From: Bacillota bacterium
Lineage (GTDB): Bacteria > Bacillota > Clostridia > Peptostreptococcales > Acidaminobacteraceae
Length of the DNA stretch: 64,000 bases
Assembly (NCBI GenBank): GCA_030529225.1
Contig: JAUMXH010000004.1
Span: 1-64,000, forward strand
Direction: 5' to 3'
Each line of letters starts with the position of its first letter. Position 1 is the stretch's first letter. The translations under genes were made by a program, and so were the position numbers. The notes beneath the pieces are model-generated. The model had not been told where the DNA came from. It searched no databases and was given only the letters and a program-made list of their open reading frames with translations. This document shows, one piece after another, positions 36,929 through 44,179 of this stretch.

Positions 36929-37285
36929 TTGGAAGGCGGAAACTTGGCAAAACAGCTCATGGTGGACTTGTACGGATGCGATCGGGGCGTGCTCAACGAC
37001 GCCGAGGCGATTCGGAAGATTGCAAAGGAAATCGTCGAGAGCATCGGGGCGAAGATCGTGGAGGAGCAGCTTCACCTCTTTGAGCCGATCGGCATCACCT
37101 ACTTTGCGATCATTTCGACCTCGCACTGTTCCATCCACACCTGGCCGGAACACGGCTACTGCGCGGTGGACCTCTTTTCCTGCAGCCCCCTCGAAGAAGA
37201 GCGAATCGCTCGCTCCCTGAGCGAGTATTTTCATGCAAACGAATCGAAGAGTCAAACAGTAGAAAGGAGGATCAGCGCTGAATGA
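36929..37285 (+). CDS. speD: S-adenosylmethionine decarboxylase-like pyruvoyl enzyme
   Basis: 118 residues with a TTG start (GGGAGG upstream); a second TTG at 36944 with GGAAGG is an equally possible start. The class 1b SpeD core is clear: MVDLYGCDRG, then SHCSIHTWPEHGYCAVDLFSC. Ser65 would become the pyruvoyl group, His70 and Cys85 are the processing/catalytic pair. Oddity: the residue before the pyruvoyl Ser is Thr64, where the family almost always has Glu (ESH), so self-cleavage or substrate could differ; some SpeD homologues are known to act on ornithine or arginine instead. Its stop overlaps the next gene by four bases. Confidence 0.85.
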   Translation: MEGGNLAKQLMVDLYGCDRGVLNDAEAIRKIAKEIVESIGAKIVEEQLHLFEPIGITYFAIISTSHCSIHTWPEHGYCAVDLFSCSPLEEERIARSLSEYFHANESKSQTVERRISAE

Positions 37286-38442
37286 ATAAGTTTTCTGTAG
37301 GACAGAGACTGATGGCCGACGGCAAACTCTACACCGTCATCGGCTACATCGTATACAGCAACCTTCAAAACGGCGAATCCTGGACCGAATACCGCATGCT
37401 GTCCGCGAAGAACGAGGAGACCTGGCTGTCGGTGGACAACGAAAACGGCGAATATTCGATCTCGTGGCCGACCGTTCTGAACAACGGGCAGATTCCGGCA
37501 AAGTGGAAGAAGGTCGACGAGGGAACCCAGATGGTCGTCAATGCGGTCGGGGATGTCGATGTCGATGTGAATGAGACGGCCGACTTCATCGAGCACGAGG
37601 ATGAGACCGAAGAAGAAATCCTGTCCGTGGAGGTGTGGCCGGACGGAACCGAGGTTTCGGAAGGATTCTACCTGGACGAGAACGAGGTCTACCCGTTCAA
37701 CAAGCCCGAGCAAAAGGGAGGCGGATGCTCCGGATGCGCCGTCATGGTGCTGGTCGTATTTTTGATCCTCGCGGCCCAGACCATGTTCTTCGGCCCGAGC
37801 AAGTCACCGGCCTACGACTACATCAAATCGAGCTCTAATTATCAATATGTGACCGCAATCACCGGAAACGAGAAGCAGAAGGCCTATGTGTATGAATCCG
37901 TCGCCGATCCGAACAGCGTCAGTGCGCAGGAGTTGAAAAACCTGGAAAGCCAAATGAGCAGCAGGAACGAGCTAAGCGTGGACCCCAATCAGGCGGCGGT
38001 CGACCCGAAGATCGATTTTCTGGTCAAGGACCTGATTGTAAACGCGAACCTGAACATAGAATACGTGACTGAAAACAAGGAGACCAAGGACAGTGTGGCG
38101 GTGCTGACCGACAAGGAATACTGCCTCTTCTACCATCCGGAGACGGACCCGTCCAAGGTCTACGTGCAGGTTTCAGACAGAAAGTACAACTATTCGTCGA
38201 ACGTGGCCCCTTACGCCGCGACCATGGCGCTGAACTCGTGGTATCGCAGCCACTACTACAGCTCCGCCTTTTTTAGAGACTCCGCCAGATGGAGCGGGGT
38301 CCCGTCCGCTTACGACATGCACCAGGGGCCGATCGTCAAGGACCTGGGGAACGGCTATTATGATGTATATTCCAACGATGTGAGGCGCTCGAGCGTCATG
38401 CAGAGGGAGTCGATGGGCGGTGGCCACAGCGCCGGAAAATAG
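37282..38442 (+). CDS. DUF4178 (YjfK-type) membrane protein
   Basis: 386 residues. The N-terminal 70 residues carry the DUF4178 beta fold (VGQRLMADGKLYTVIGY, WTEYRMLSAKNEETWLSV), followed by an acidic stretch, a Gly/Cys patch (KGGGCSGCAV), a single membrane helix (about residues 156-172) and a C-terminal domain of about 210 residues, Ser/Tyr-rich, ending in a Gly/His tail. DUF4178 proteins cluster with DUF350, polyamine enzymes and sometimes PspA or ATP-grasp ligases; the biochemical role is unknown. ATGA overlap with speD shows tight coupling. Confidence 0.85.
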   Translation: MNKFSVGQRLMADGKLYTVIGYIVYSNLQNGESWTEYRMLSAKNEETWLSVDNENGEYSISWPTVLNNGQIPAKWKKVDEGTQMVVNAVGDVDVDVNETADFIEHEDETEEEILSVEVWPDGTEVSEGFYLDENEVYPFNKPEQKGGGCSGCAVMVLVVFLILAAQTMFFGPSKSPAYDYIKSSSNYQYVTAITGNEKQKAYVYESVADPNSVSAQELKNLESQMSSRNELSVDPNQAAVDPKIDFLVKDLIVNANLNIEYVTENKETKDSVAVLTDKEYCLFYHPETDPSKVYVQVSDRKYNYSSNVAPYAATMALNSWYRSHYYSSAFFRDSARWSGVPSAYDMHQGPIVKDLGNGYYDVYSNDVRRSSVMQRESMGGGHSAGK

Positions 38443-38473
38443 GAATTAGAACGAAGAATAAAGGAGAACACCA

Positions 38474-38908
38474 ATGGAAGCAATGTTGAAAACAAGTTTG
38501 GAACTTTTGGCTTATGTGGGCGTGGGAATCGCTTTGATGATGATTGGCAGCTTTTTGATTGACCTGATTATCCCCCTTGAGTTCCCAAAGGAAATCAAGG
38601 AGAACAACAAGGCTGTGGGCTGGCTGGTCGCCGGCATCTACATCGGCCTGGGCCTGATCATCAAGAGCTCGGTCAGCACCTTTACCGTCGCAATCGAAAA
38701 GGTCAGCCTGAAAACCGGCATCCTGGAGACCGTATTCTTTTCGTTCATCGGGATCCTGTTCTTCGGAATCGCCTACTACCTGCTGGATTTGGCGAATGTG
38801 AAGTACAAGTTCAACGAGGAACTCAGAAATAAAAATGAGGCGATGGGCATCATGCTCTTCGGCGTCTTCGTCGGAATCGGCCTGATTATCTCGGGAGTCC
38901 TTCAGTAG
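38474..38908 (+). CDS. DUF350 (YjfL-type) membrane protein
   Basis: 144 residues, four membrane helices arranged as two similar halves (each with VGIALMMIGSFLIDLI-like and IYIGLGLIIKSS / FVGIGLIISG segments), the normal DUF350 architecture. A long amphipathic stretch between the halves contains KEIKENNKAVG, and the second half has NEELRNKNEAMG at the matching place. Probably a small pore or anchoring protein in the cytoplasmic membrane; function is not established. AAGGAG site 9 bases before ATG. Confidence 0.88.
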   Translation: MEAMLKTSLELLAYVGVGIALMMIGSFLIDLIIPLEFPKEIKENNKAVGWLVAGIYIGLGLIIKSSVSTFTVAIEKVSLKTGILETVFFSFIGILFFGIAYYLLDLANVKYKFNEELRNKNEAMGIMLFGVFVGIGLIISGVLQ

Positions 38909-38938
38909 GCGAAAAAACGAAGAAACGAAGCGAATACC

Positions 38939-40453
38939 ATGAAGGAAAACAGGTCCCGCAAATACCGGCTTTTGATGTTTACGACCCTGATGATTTCGGG
39001 TTGTTCGATGTGCTACGAGCTGATCATCAGCGCGGTCAGCTCCTACCTTTTGGGAAACAGCATGTTGCAGTATTCCGTGACGATAGGGCTCTATATGTCG
39101 GCGCTCGGCATCGGCTCCTACCTCTCCCGCTACTTTCACAAAAAGCTCTTCAACAGCCTGGTTAAAATCGAGCTTGCCATCGGCTTAATCGGAGGCTGCA
39201 GCGCCATCAGCCTCTTCTTCGCCAACCTGCACCTGGAATCTTACGAGATTCTGATGTATTTTGAGATTCTGCTGATCGGCAGCCTGGCCGGCGCGGAGAT
39301 TCCCCTGCTCACCCGCATCATCGAGGAGAACGAAAAAAACCTGAAGTTCACCCTCTCCTCGATCTTCAGCTTTGACTACATCGGCGGATTGATCGGCGCG
39401 ATCGCCTTCCCCCTCCTCCTGATTCCCAAGCTCGGCTACTTCTCGACCGCCTTCCTCTGCGGCCTGCTGAACATCGTCGCGGCGGCCTTAATAGTATGGA
39501 AGTATGCGGATGAAATCGAGGGGGCGAGGCGCTATAAGGGCGCGACGCTCGCCCTTGGAATCGTGATGATACTGGGAATCTTCTTCTCGGAGAACATTTC
39601 GCAAACGGTCGAGCACGGGCTCTACCGAGACCACGTGATTCTGGACGAGCAGACCCTGTACCAGAAGGTGGTGCTGACCAGACACAAGGACGACACCCGG
39701 CTCTTTATTGACGGAAACTGTCAGTTTTCGAGTCTGGACGAATACCGCTACCACGAGGCCCTGGTTCATATTCCGATGAGCCAGGCCGAAAGCAAAAAGA
39801 GGGTGCTGATTCTGGGAGGCGGAGACGGCTTGGCGGTCCGGGAGCTTCTGAAGTACGAGGTCGAGCGGATCGACCTGGTGGACCTGGATGCCGAGCTGGT
39901 CAGGATCTGCAAGGAGAACGAGCACATCAGGAAGATTAACAAGGACAGCTTACAGAGCGAGAAGCTCAAGATTATCAACACCGACGCCTTTGAGTTTTTA
40001 AAGGAAGCGAAGGAGCGATACGACCTGATTATCGTGGATTTGCCGGACCCCAATTCGGAGGCGCTGAACAAGCTCTACTCCAACGTCTTTTACGAGATGT
40101 GCAAGGCCAGATTGAACGAGGGCGGGGTTTTGGTCAGCCAGTCCACCAGCCCCTTCTATGCGACCAAGGCGTTCTGGTGCATCCACAAGACCATGGAGAG
40201 CGTGGGCCTTCCGGTCAAGGCCTACCACCTGGAAGTTCCCTCCTTTGGAGATTGGGGCTTCAACATGGCAAAGAAGGGGGACTTTTCGGATCGCATCCGG
40301 ATTCCGGTTGAGACTCGCTTCTTAAATCAGGAGAACACGCAGGGGCTCTTCGCCTTTGCGAAAGATGAAATCGACAACGATGTAAAAATCAACCGCTTGA
40401 CCAACCCCGTTCTGATAGAATACTACAACAAAGCGGTGCAAACGTGGAGGTAA
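38939..40453 (+). CDS. Membrane-fused spermidine-synthase-like protein
   Basis: 504 residues. The first 215 hold about seven membrane helices (SGCSMCYELIISAVSSYLLG at the start is typical), followed by a cytosolic aminopropyltransferase-type Rossmann domain: VLILGGGDGLAVRELLK for decarboxylated S-adenosylmethionine binding, IDLVDLDAELV, the catalytic-type Asp in LIIVDLPDPNSEALNKLYS, and FGDWGFNMAKKG. Long forms with a membrane half are found with DUF350/DUF4178 genes. The product could be a polyamine or another aminopropylated compound made at the membrane. The ribosome site before ATG 38939 is weak, so translation may depend on the upstream genes. Confidence 0.85.
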   Translation: MKENRSRKYRLLMFTTLMISGCSMCYELIISAVSSYLLGNSMLQYSVTIGLYMSALGIGSYLSRYFHKKLFNSLVKIELAIGLIGGCSAISLFFANLHLESYEILMYFEILLIGSLAGAEIPLLTRIIEENEKNLKFTLSSIFSFDYIGGLIGAIAFPLLLIPKLGYFSTAFLCGLLNIVAAALIVWKYADEIEGARRYKGATLALGIVMILGIFFSENISQTVEHGLYRDHVILDEQTLYQKVVLTRHKDDTRLFIDGNCQFSSLDEYRYHEALVHIPMSQAESKKRVLILGGGDGLAVRELLKYEVERIDLVDLDAELVRICKENEHIRKINKDSLQSEKLKIINTDAFEFLKEAKERYDLIIVDLPDPNSEALNKLYSNVFYEMCKARLNEGGVLVSQSTSPFYATKAFWCIHKTMESVGLPVKAYHLEVPSFGDWGFNMAKKGDFSDRIRIPVETRFLNQENTQGLFAFAKDEIDNDVKINRLTNPVLIEYYNKAVQTWR

Positions 40454-40456
40454 ACG

Positions 40457-40756
40457 ATGGCTCAATACAAGATAGAGGCGCTTTGGGATTGCAATTTCTG
40501 CCGGACCAAAGGAATCAAGGGCGGCAAGCAGGATTGCCCGAACTGCGGGAAGACCAGGGGCGAGGATGTCGCCTTCTACCTTCCGGATGATATTTCGATT
40601 ACCAACAAGGTACAGGATGAGAGCAAGGTGAGCTCGGAAGCCGACTGGTACTGCGATTTCTGCGACAGCCTGAACAACGCGAATCGCAAAAAGTGCGCGA
40701 ACTGCGGATGCGAAAAACAAGAGAGCAGGAAGAACTATTTCAGTTTTCGAAAGTAA
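40457..40756 (+). CDS. Two-finger RanBP2-type zinc protein
   Basis: 99 residues. Two zinc fingers: WDCNFC...CPNC (residues about 10-34) and WYCDFCDSLNNANRKKCANC (about 58-77). The second fits the RanBP2 pattern W-x-C-x2-C-x3-N-x6-C-x2-C exactly; the first is a longer-loop variant. Such fingers bind ubiquitin or single-stranded RNA in eukaryotes; in bacteria they are uncommon and unassigned. A GGAGGT site inside the end of speE puts it in the same operon. It may act as an adaptor or regulator for the membrane proteins encoded upstream. Confidence 0.8.
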   Translation: MAQYKIEALWDCNFCRTKGIKGGKQDCPNCGKTRGEDVAFYLPDDISITNKVQDESKVSSEADWYCDFCDSLNNANRKKCANCGCEKQESRKNYFSFRK

Positions 40757-40775
40757 AAAATCGCCTTCGACCCTC

Positions 40776-40816
40776 AAAAAAAGAGCCCCCTTTGCAATCC
40801 GCTTAGAGGGCTTTTC
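40776..40816. terminator. Two-way terminator between the polyamine unit and the selenium group
   Basis: AGCCCCCT (40784-40791) pairs with AGAGGGCT (40805-40812), with one mismatch. TTTT follows on the plus strand and seven T residues on the minus strand. Confidence 0.8.
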
Positions 40817-40854
40817 AGACGCAAGATGCGGGCCGCGACCGGCTTCGCATCGTT

Positions 40855-42036
40855 TTATTTGCAATACTTTTCTCGGAGCAATTCAGCCGCCTTCACCATG
40901 TTTTTGAGCTTCTCTTCGATCACCGGATACGGGTTCAAAGGTCTCTTCGCAAAGGTGGCAAACCCGCAGTCCGGGTTCAGCCAAACTCTTTCCGGCGGCA
41001 AAAATTCCAAGGCCTTCTCGGCCTTCTCCACGATTTCTTCGACGCTCTCCACGACATCGCTCCTCGGGTTGATTACCCCCAATCCCAAGGTAATTTTGTC
41101 CTTCAGCTTGTTGTTGCTGAACAGGTGCGAAACTTCTCCGGCTCTCGGAGTCGCGAACTCCAACGTCAGAACATCCAAGTCGATCGCGCTGAAAAAGTCG
41201 CCGAGCTTATCGTAGGTCCCCTCCAAAAGGACCGACTCGTCGCAGGTCCAATTCCCCCTGCACACGTGCATGGCCGAAACTACATTCGGATACTTTCTGA
41301 GCTCTTCAAACACCGGGATGATCAAATCTTTGGCAAATTGTAATTCTCGGTCAACCTTGACCTTCGCAGACAAGGCCCCTCAATAGAAAGAAGTGTCGCC
41401 CTTTGCCTGTGTGAACACGACCTCCGATAGAATCGGCTCGTCGAGCTGAATCACGCTCGCACCTAAGTCCACGAGTCTTTTGATCTCGTTTTTCAGGAGC
41501 TCCACAACATCGCGTCCGAGTTCTTTTCGATTCTCGTAGCCCGCAGAGGATTTTTCCTTGAGCCACATCGAGCGCGTCAACAGGTAGGGGCTCGGCAGGG
41601 TCGCCTTAAACGGTCTGTCGCTGACCTGTTTGAGCCTGCGGATTTCCTCGCTGTTGAAATCCGAATCGGTGTCTATTTTACCGATGCAGACGGGGCTGTT
41701 CATCGTATCGTCGGCCGCGTCCATCTCCTCCAAGCTCTCGGTAAAGCCGGCGCTGTCGCAGGTGTTCTGCAAGATTTCATTCATGTTCATCAGCTGAATC
41801 CCGCTCACATGCTCGGCAACGTAGCTCATATAGTTGTCGCGGTTCAGTTCTCCGCTGACGATCAGATCGATTCCGACCGCTTCCTGCAGCTTGATGACGC
41901 GCGCGGTTTCTTCCGCGAGCAGGGCCTCGTACTCAGCTTGATACTTGGGATTCAGAAGCGCCTTCTGCTTGAGCTCCAAGAGTTCCTTGGAACGCGGCAT
42001 ACTTCCCACCAAAGTTGTGGTAAATGCTTGAAACAT
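40855..42036 (-). CDS. MetE-like methyltransferase, probable selenoprotein (in-frame UGA)
   Basis: Read through one in-frame TGA (41382-41380), the gene gives about 393 residues with Sec at 219. Without read-through it would be a 218-residue protein plus a 172-residue ORF beginning at a TTG with no ribosome site. Both parts share one frame and join smoothly: VIQLDEPILSEVVF, then TSFY-U-GALSAK. The fold is that of cobalamin-independent methionine synthase (catalytic half, short form). The zinc ligands expected from Escherichia coli MetE lie after the UGA: His257 and Cys259 (MHVCRGN), Glu293 (VLTLEFATP), Cys357 (WLNPDCGF). Relatives that I recall have Cys at the UGA position. It would transfer a methyl group to a zinc-bound thiol or selenol; donor and acceptor are unknown. 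It lies 27 bases after the YedF-like gene in a selenium-linked operon. Confidence 0.85.
41349..41382 (-). promoter_or_regulatory. UGA codon with candidate bacterial SECIS hairpin
   Basis: On the minus strand UGA (41382-41380) is followed by a perfect inverted repeat GGUCAAGGUUGACC (41362-41349). Taking a five-pair stem GGUCA/UGACC, the apical loop is AGGU, with G as its second base, and begins 22 bases after the UGA. Bacterial SECIS elements are described as small hairpins with G in the first two loop positions, 16-37 bases downstream of UGA; this one fits. The coding constraint alone (KVKVDR) does not require the symmetry. Confidence 0.75.
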
Positions 42037-42063
42037 CTATCGTTTTCCTTCCTTCGCTCGCGA

Positions 42064-42396
42064 TTAAGGCTCTACTACCTTAGCCGCCTCCGACAACAAC
42101 TTGACCACTTCCGCCATCGTAGTGACTCTGCCGACTGACAAATCGTCGCTCAATTCATAATAGTCGAGGCAAGTGCCGCAAGACAGGATTTCCACGCCCT
42201 TTGATTCCAAGGCTTTCAAGTCGTCCAAGCTCGATGAACCCTTGCAAGTCAGCTTCACGCCCTCTCCGTAGAACATGATATGCTTGGGCAATTTTTCCGC
42301 TTCCGAGAGCACATGAATGAATCCGATCATCAGGTTGTCCGCAAGTGCCTTCTCTCCCACTCCCATTCCGGTTCCTTTTATGACTACATCGTACAT
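42064..42396 (-). CDS. YedF-like DsrE-fold protein (selenium metabolism family), no TusA domain
   Basis: 110 residues from an ATG with AAAGGAG. The whole protein is a DsrE-type domain: VVIKGTGMGVGEKALADNLM, LTCKGSSSLDDLKALESKGVEI, then SCGTCLDYYELSDDLSVG with two Cys, which is the hallmark of the C-terminal half of YedF. YedF proteins of selenium-using bacteria usually carry an N-terminal TusA/SirA domain of about 75 residues; none is present here or in the 137 bases upstream. Probably carries persulfide or selenium between partner proteins. Second-last gene of the csd-DUF3343-yedF-methyltransferase series. Confidence 0.85.
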   Translation of the reverse strand: MYDVVIKGTGMGVGEKALADNLMIGFIHVLSEAEKLPKHIMFYGEGVKLTCKGSSSLDDLKALESKGVEILSCGTCLDYYELSDDLSVGRVTTMAEVVKLLSEAAKVVEP

Positions 42397-42533
42397 TGGT
42401 CTTTCTCCTTTCGTTCTCTACGCATTTTTTGTATATAAATACTACGAAACCCTCAGCCGCATGGTCGATTCCGGACTTGCCGCGCAGGGCAAAGCGTCCG
42501 GACGGGCTTCGCATACCTACCGTGATAAAAAAA

Positions 42534-42809
42534 TTATTCCTTCTTCTCCAAGAGGGTAAGATTCAGCTCCCCCGATACGATCTCGATTCGGTACAGGTTC
42601 CAAGCCGCGATCTCGGAAGCGCGAATCCGCTCCAGGGAAGCGTCCAAGTCCGTCAAGTTTACCTTGAGGGCCATCCCGCAACTCTCGGAGATTTCCCGCA
42701 GCACCGGAATGATCTTGGTCTGCAGGCCCTCCATCACCTTTTGCGACTTGATGGTCACATGCGGCGATTTGAAGGTGTATAACAAATAGCTTTCGTCTCT
42801 TCTAGCCAT
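42534..42809 (-). CDS. DUF3343 putative Se/S carrier protein
   Basis: 91 residues. Small alpha/beta protein with the conserved pattern LYTFKSPHVTIKSQKVM followed by IPVLREISESCGMALKV, where the Cys in ESCG is the proposed carrier residue. DUF3343 genes occur with SelD, YedF and class V aminotransferases in clostridia, from which a selenium or sulfur carrier role is inferred. It overlaps the end of the cysteine-desulfurase gene by eight bases. The 137-base gap to the YedF-like gene contains a GC-rich inverted repeat around TCCGGAC that I cannot assign. Confidence 0.85.
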   Translation of the reverse strand: MARRDESYLLYTFKSPHVTIKSQKVMEGLQTKIIPVLREISESCGMALKVNLTDLDASLERIRASEIAAWNLYRIEIVSGELNLTLLEKKE

Positions 42810-43971
42810 GGTTCAGTTCCTTTATTGCATCCAGGGTATACGCGAGCTCTTCTTTGCTGCTGAAGTGGCTGAGGGAGAAGCGAACCGTTCCCTGCGGGTA
42901 GCTCCCAAGCGTCTTGTGGGCGATGGGGGCGCAGTGCAGGCCGCACCTGGTCTTGATTCCGTGCTCGGATTCCAGGATCTCGGAAACTTCCGCGTTGTCA
43001 AAGTCGCGAAAGTCAAGGGAAATGACGCCCAAGCGAGTGGAAGCGTCGGCGGGCCCCACGATGCGAAAGGCGCCCGGACAGTCCTGCAAGATCTCCTGCA
43101 GTCCCGATAAAAAGAAGTCCGTCAGTTCCATTTCCTTTTCCCTGATGGCCCCGACTCCCCGTTCCAAAAGATATTCGAGCGAGGCGTGGAGACCGAAGAT
43201 CGCCGGGATATTCGGGGTTCCCGATTCCAACTTGTCCGGCAGGAACTCGGGCTGCACATCCGAGTTTGACAGACTTCCGGTTCCTCCGCTCACGAGAGGT
43301 CTGAGCTGTTTCGCAAATGCCTCTTCCAGAATCAGCAGCCCCAATCCTTGAGGAGCCAGGAGGCCCTTGTGGGCAGGGGTGCAGAGCGCGCTCAGATGGA
43401 GGGCGTCAAAGTCAACCTCTATGTGGCCGGCGCTCTGTGAGGCATCCAAAACGACCGGAATCCGCCTTTCATAGGCGATCGCGCAGAGCTCTTCCAATGG
43501 AAGGATCGCACCGCAGACGTTGGACGCATGAGACACGATCAGCATGTCCACCCCGCTATCCAGCAACTCCTTTGCTTTGGTAAGGTCCGAGAGACCGTCC
43601 TTGTCCGCAGGAATCAGACTGATCCGCAGACCTTGCTTCTCAAGTTCCCTCAGCGGCCTCATGACCGCGTTGTGCTCCAATGAACTTACAAGCACATGTT
43701 CATTGCCTTGAAGATAACCCTTGATCGCCTGGTTCAGCGAAAACGTTGCCCCGGGCGTAAAGATGACATGTGACTCGTCTCCCTTAAAATGAAAGAGCCT
43801 TTTTGCCAGCTCCCTGGTCTCATAGACCCGCATACTCGCGCTTTTCGCGTTTGCGTGCGTGGAGCGATTCACATTCGCCCCGATTTCCGTCATGTATTCC
43901 ACGACCGCCTTCACGACCGATTCCGGCTTCGGAAAGGAGGTCGCCGAGTTGTCTAAATATACGCTTTTCAT
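42802..43971 (-). CDS. Class V aminotransferase / cysteine-desulfurase family protein
   Basis: 389 residues starting at the ATG at 43971 (MKSVYLDNSATSFPKP) with AGAGGGGAT; the frame is open upstream but without a ribosome site. PLP fold type I: PLP Lys in CTPAHKGLLAPQG, Asp of the cofactor site in VVLDASQSAGH, mobile catalytic loop with the persulfide Cys in RCGLHCAPIAHKTLG. The sequence matches the EF2568-like subgroup that clusters with selD and yedF rather than the Isc or Suf desulfurases. Likely role: release S from Cys or Se from selenocysteine and pass it to DUF3343/YedF. First gene of the minus-strand selenium group. Confidence 0.88.
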   Translation of the reverse strand: MKSVYLDNSATSFPKPESVVKAVVEYMTEIGANVNRSTHANAKSASMRVYETRELAKRLFHFKGDESHVIFTPGATFSLNQAIKGYLQGNEHVLVSSLEHNAVMRPLRELEKQGLRISLIPADKDGLSDLTKAKELLDSGVDMLIVSHASNVCGAILPLEELCAIAYERRIPVVLDASQSAGHIEVDFDALHLSALCTPAHKGLLAPQGLGLLILEEAFAKQLRPLVSGGTGSLSNSDVQPEFLPDKLESGTPNIPAIFGLHASLEYLLERGVGAIREKEMELTDFFLSGLQEILQDCPGAFRIVGPADASTRLGVISLDFRDFDNAEVSEILESEHGIKTRCGLHCAPIAHKTLGSYPQGTVRFSLSHFSSKEELAYTLDAIKELNHG

Positions 43972-44106
43972 TCTTTTTATCCCCTCTCGCTTCGTCCTCC
44001 GTAAGTATAGCACAAAGGAAAAACCTTGAGAACCGAATCGAAACCGTATAAATAAAACAAATGGAGACGAGGCCATGTATCATTTTTTTTAATATGAACT
44101 TGGCGA

Positions 44107-44135
44107 TTGACAGGGGCGAAAAAAAAGGGTATCAT
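44107..44135 (+). promoter_or_regulatory. Promoter of the TetR-ABC operon
   Basis: TTGACA (44107-44112), 17 bases, TATCAT (44130-44135), about 45 bases before the tetR start. Confidence 0.8.
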
Positions 44136-44152
44136 ACAAATAGTTTTATACC

Positions 44153-44163
44153 GACTGTCAGTC
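44153..44163 (+). promoter_or_regulatory. Candidate TetR operator (perfect palindrome)
   Basis: GACTG-T-CAGTC lies between the promoter -10 element and the ribosome site of the TetR gene, the usual place for autoregulation. It is short (11 bases) and unproven. Confidence 0.55.
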
Positions 44164-44179
44164 TAAAAAGGAGGATGCC

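Noticed and set aside
40855-41373. Separate 172-residue protein starting at TTG 41373
   Set aside because: No ribosome site, and it would be the C-terminal half of a barrel starting in the middle of a strand-helix unit.
40855-42036. Reading the methyltransferase as a frameshifted or nonsense pseudogene
   Set aside because: Both parts are in one frame, so no shift is involved, and the far part keeps all zinc ligands without decay. The hairpin and selenium neighbours make a simple nonsense mutation the less likely reading, although it is not excluded.
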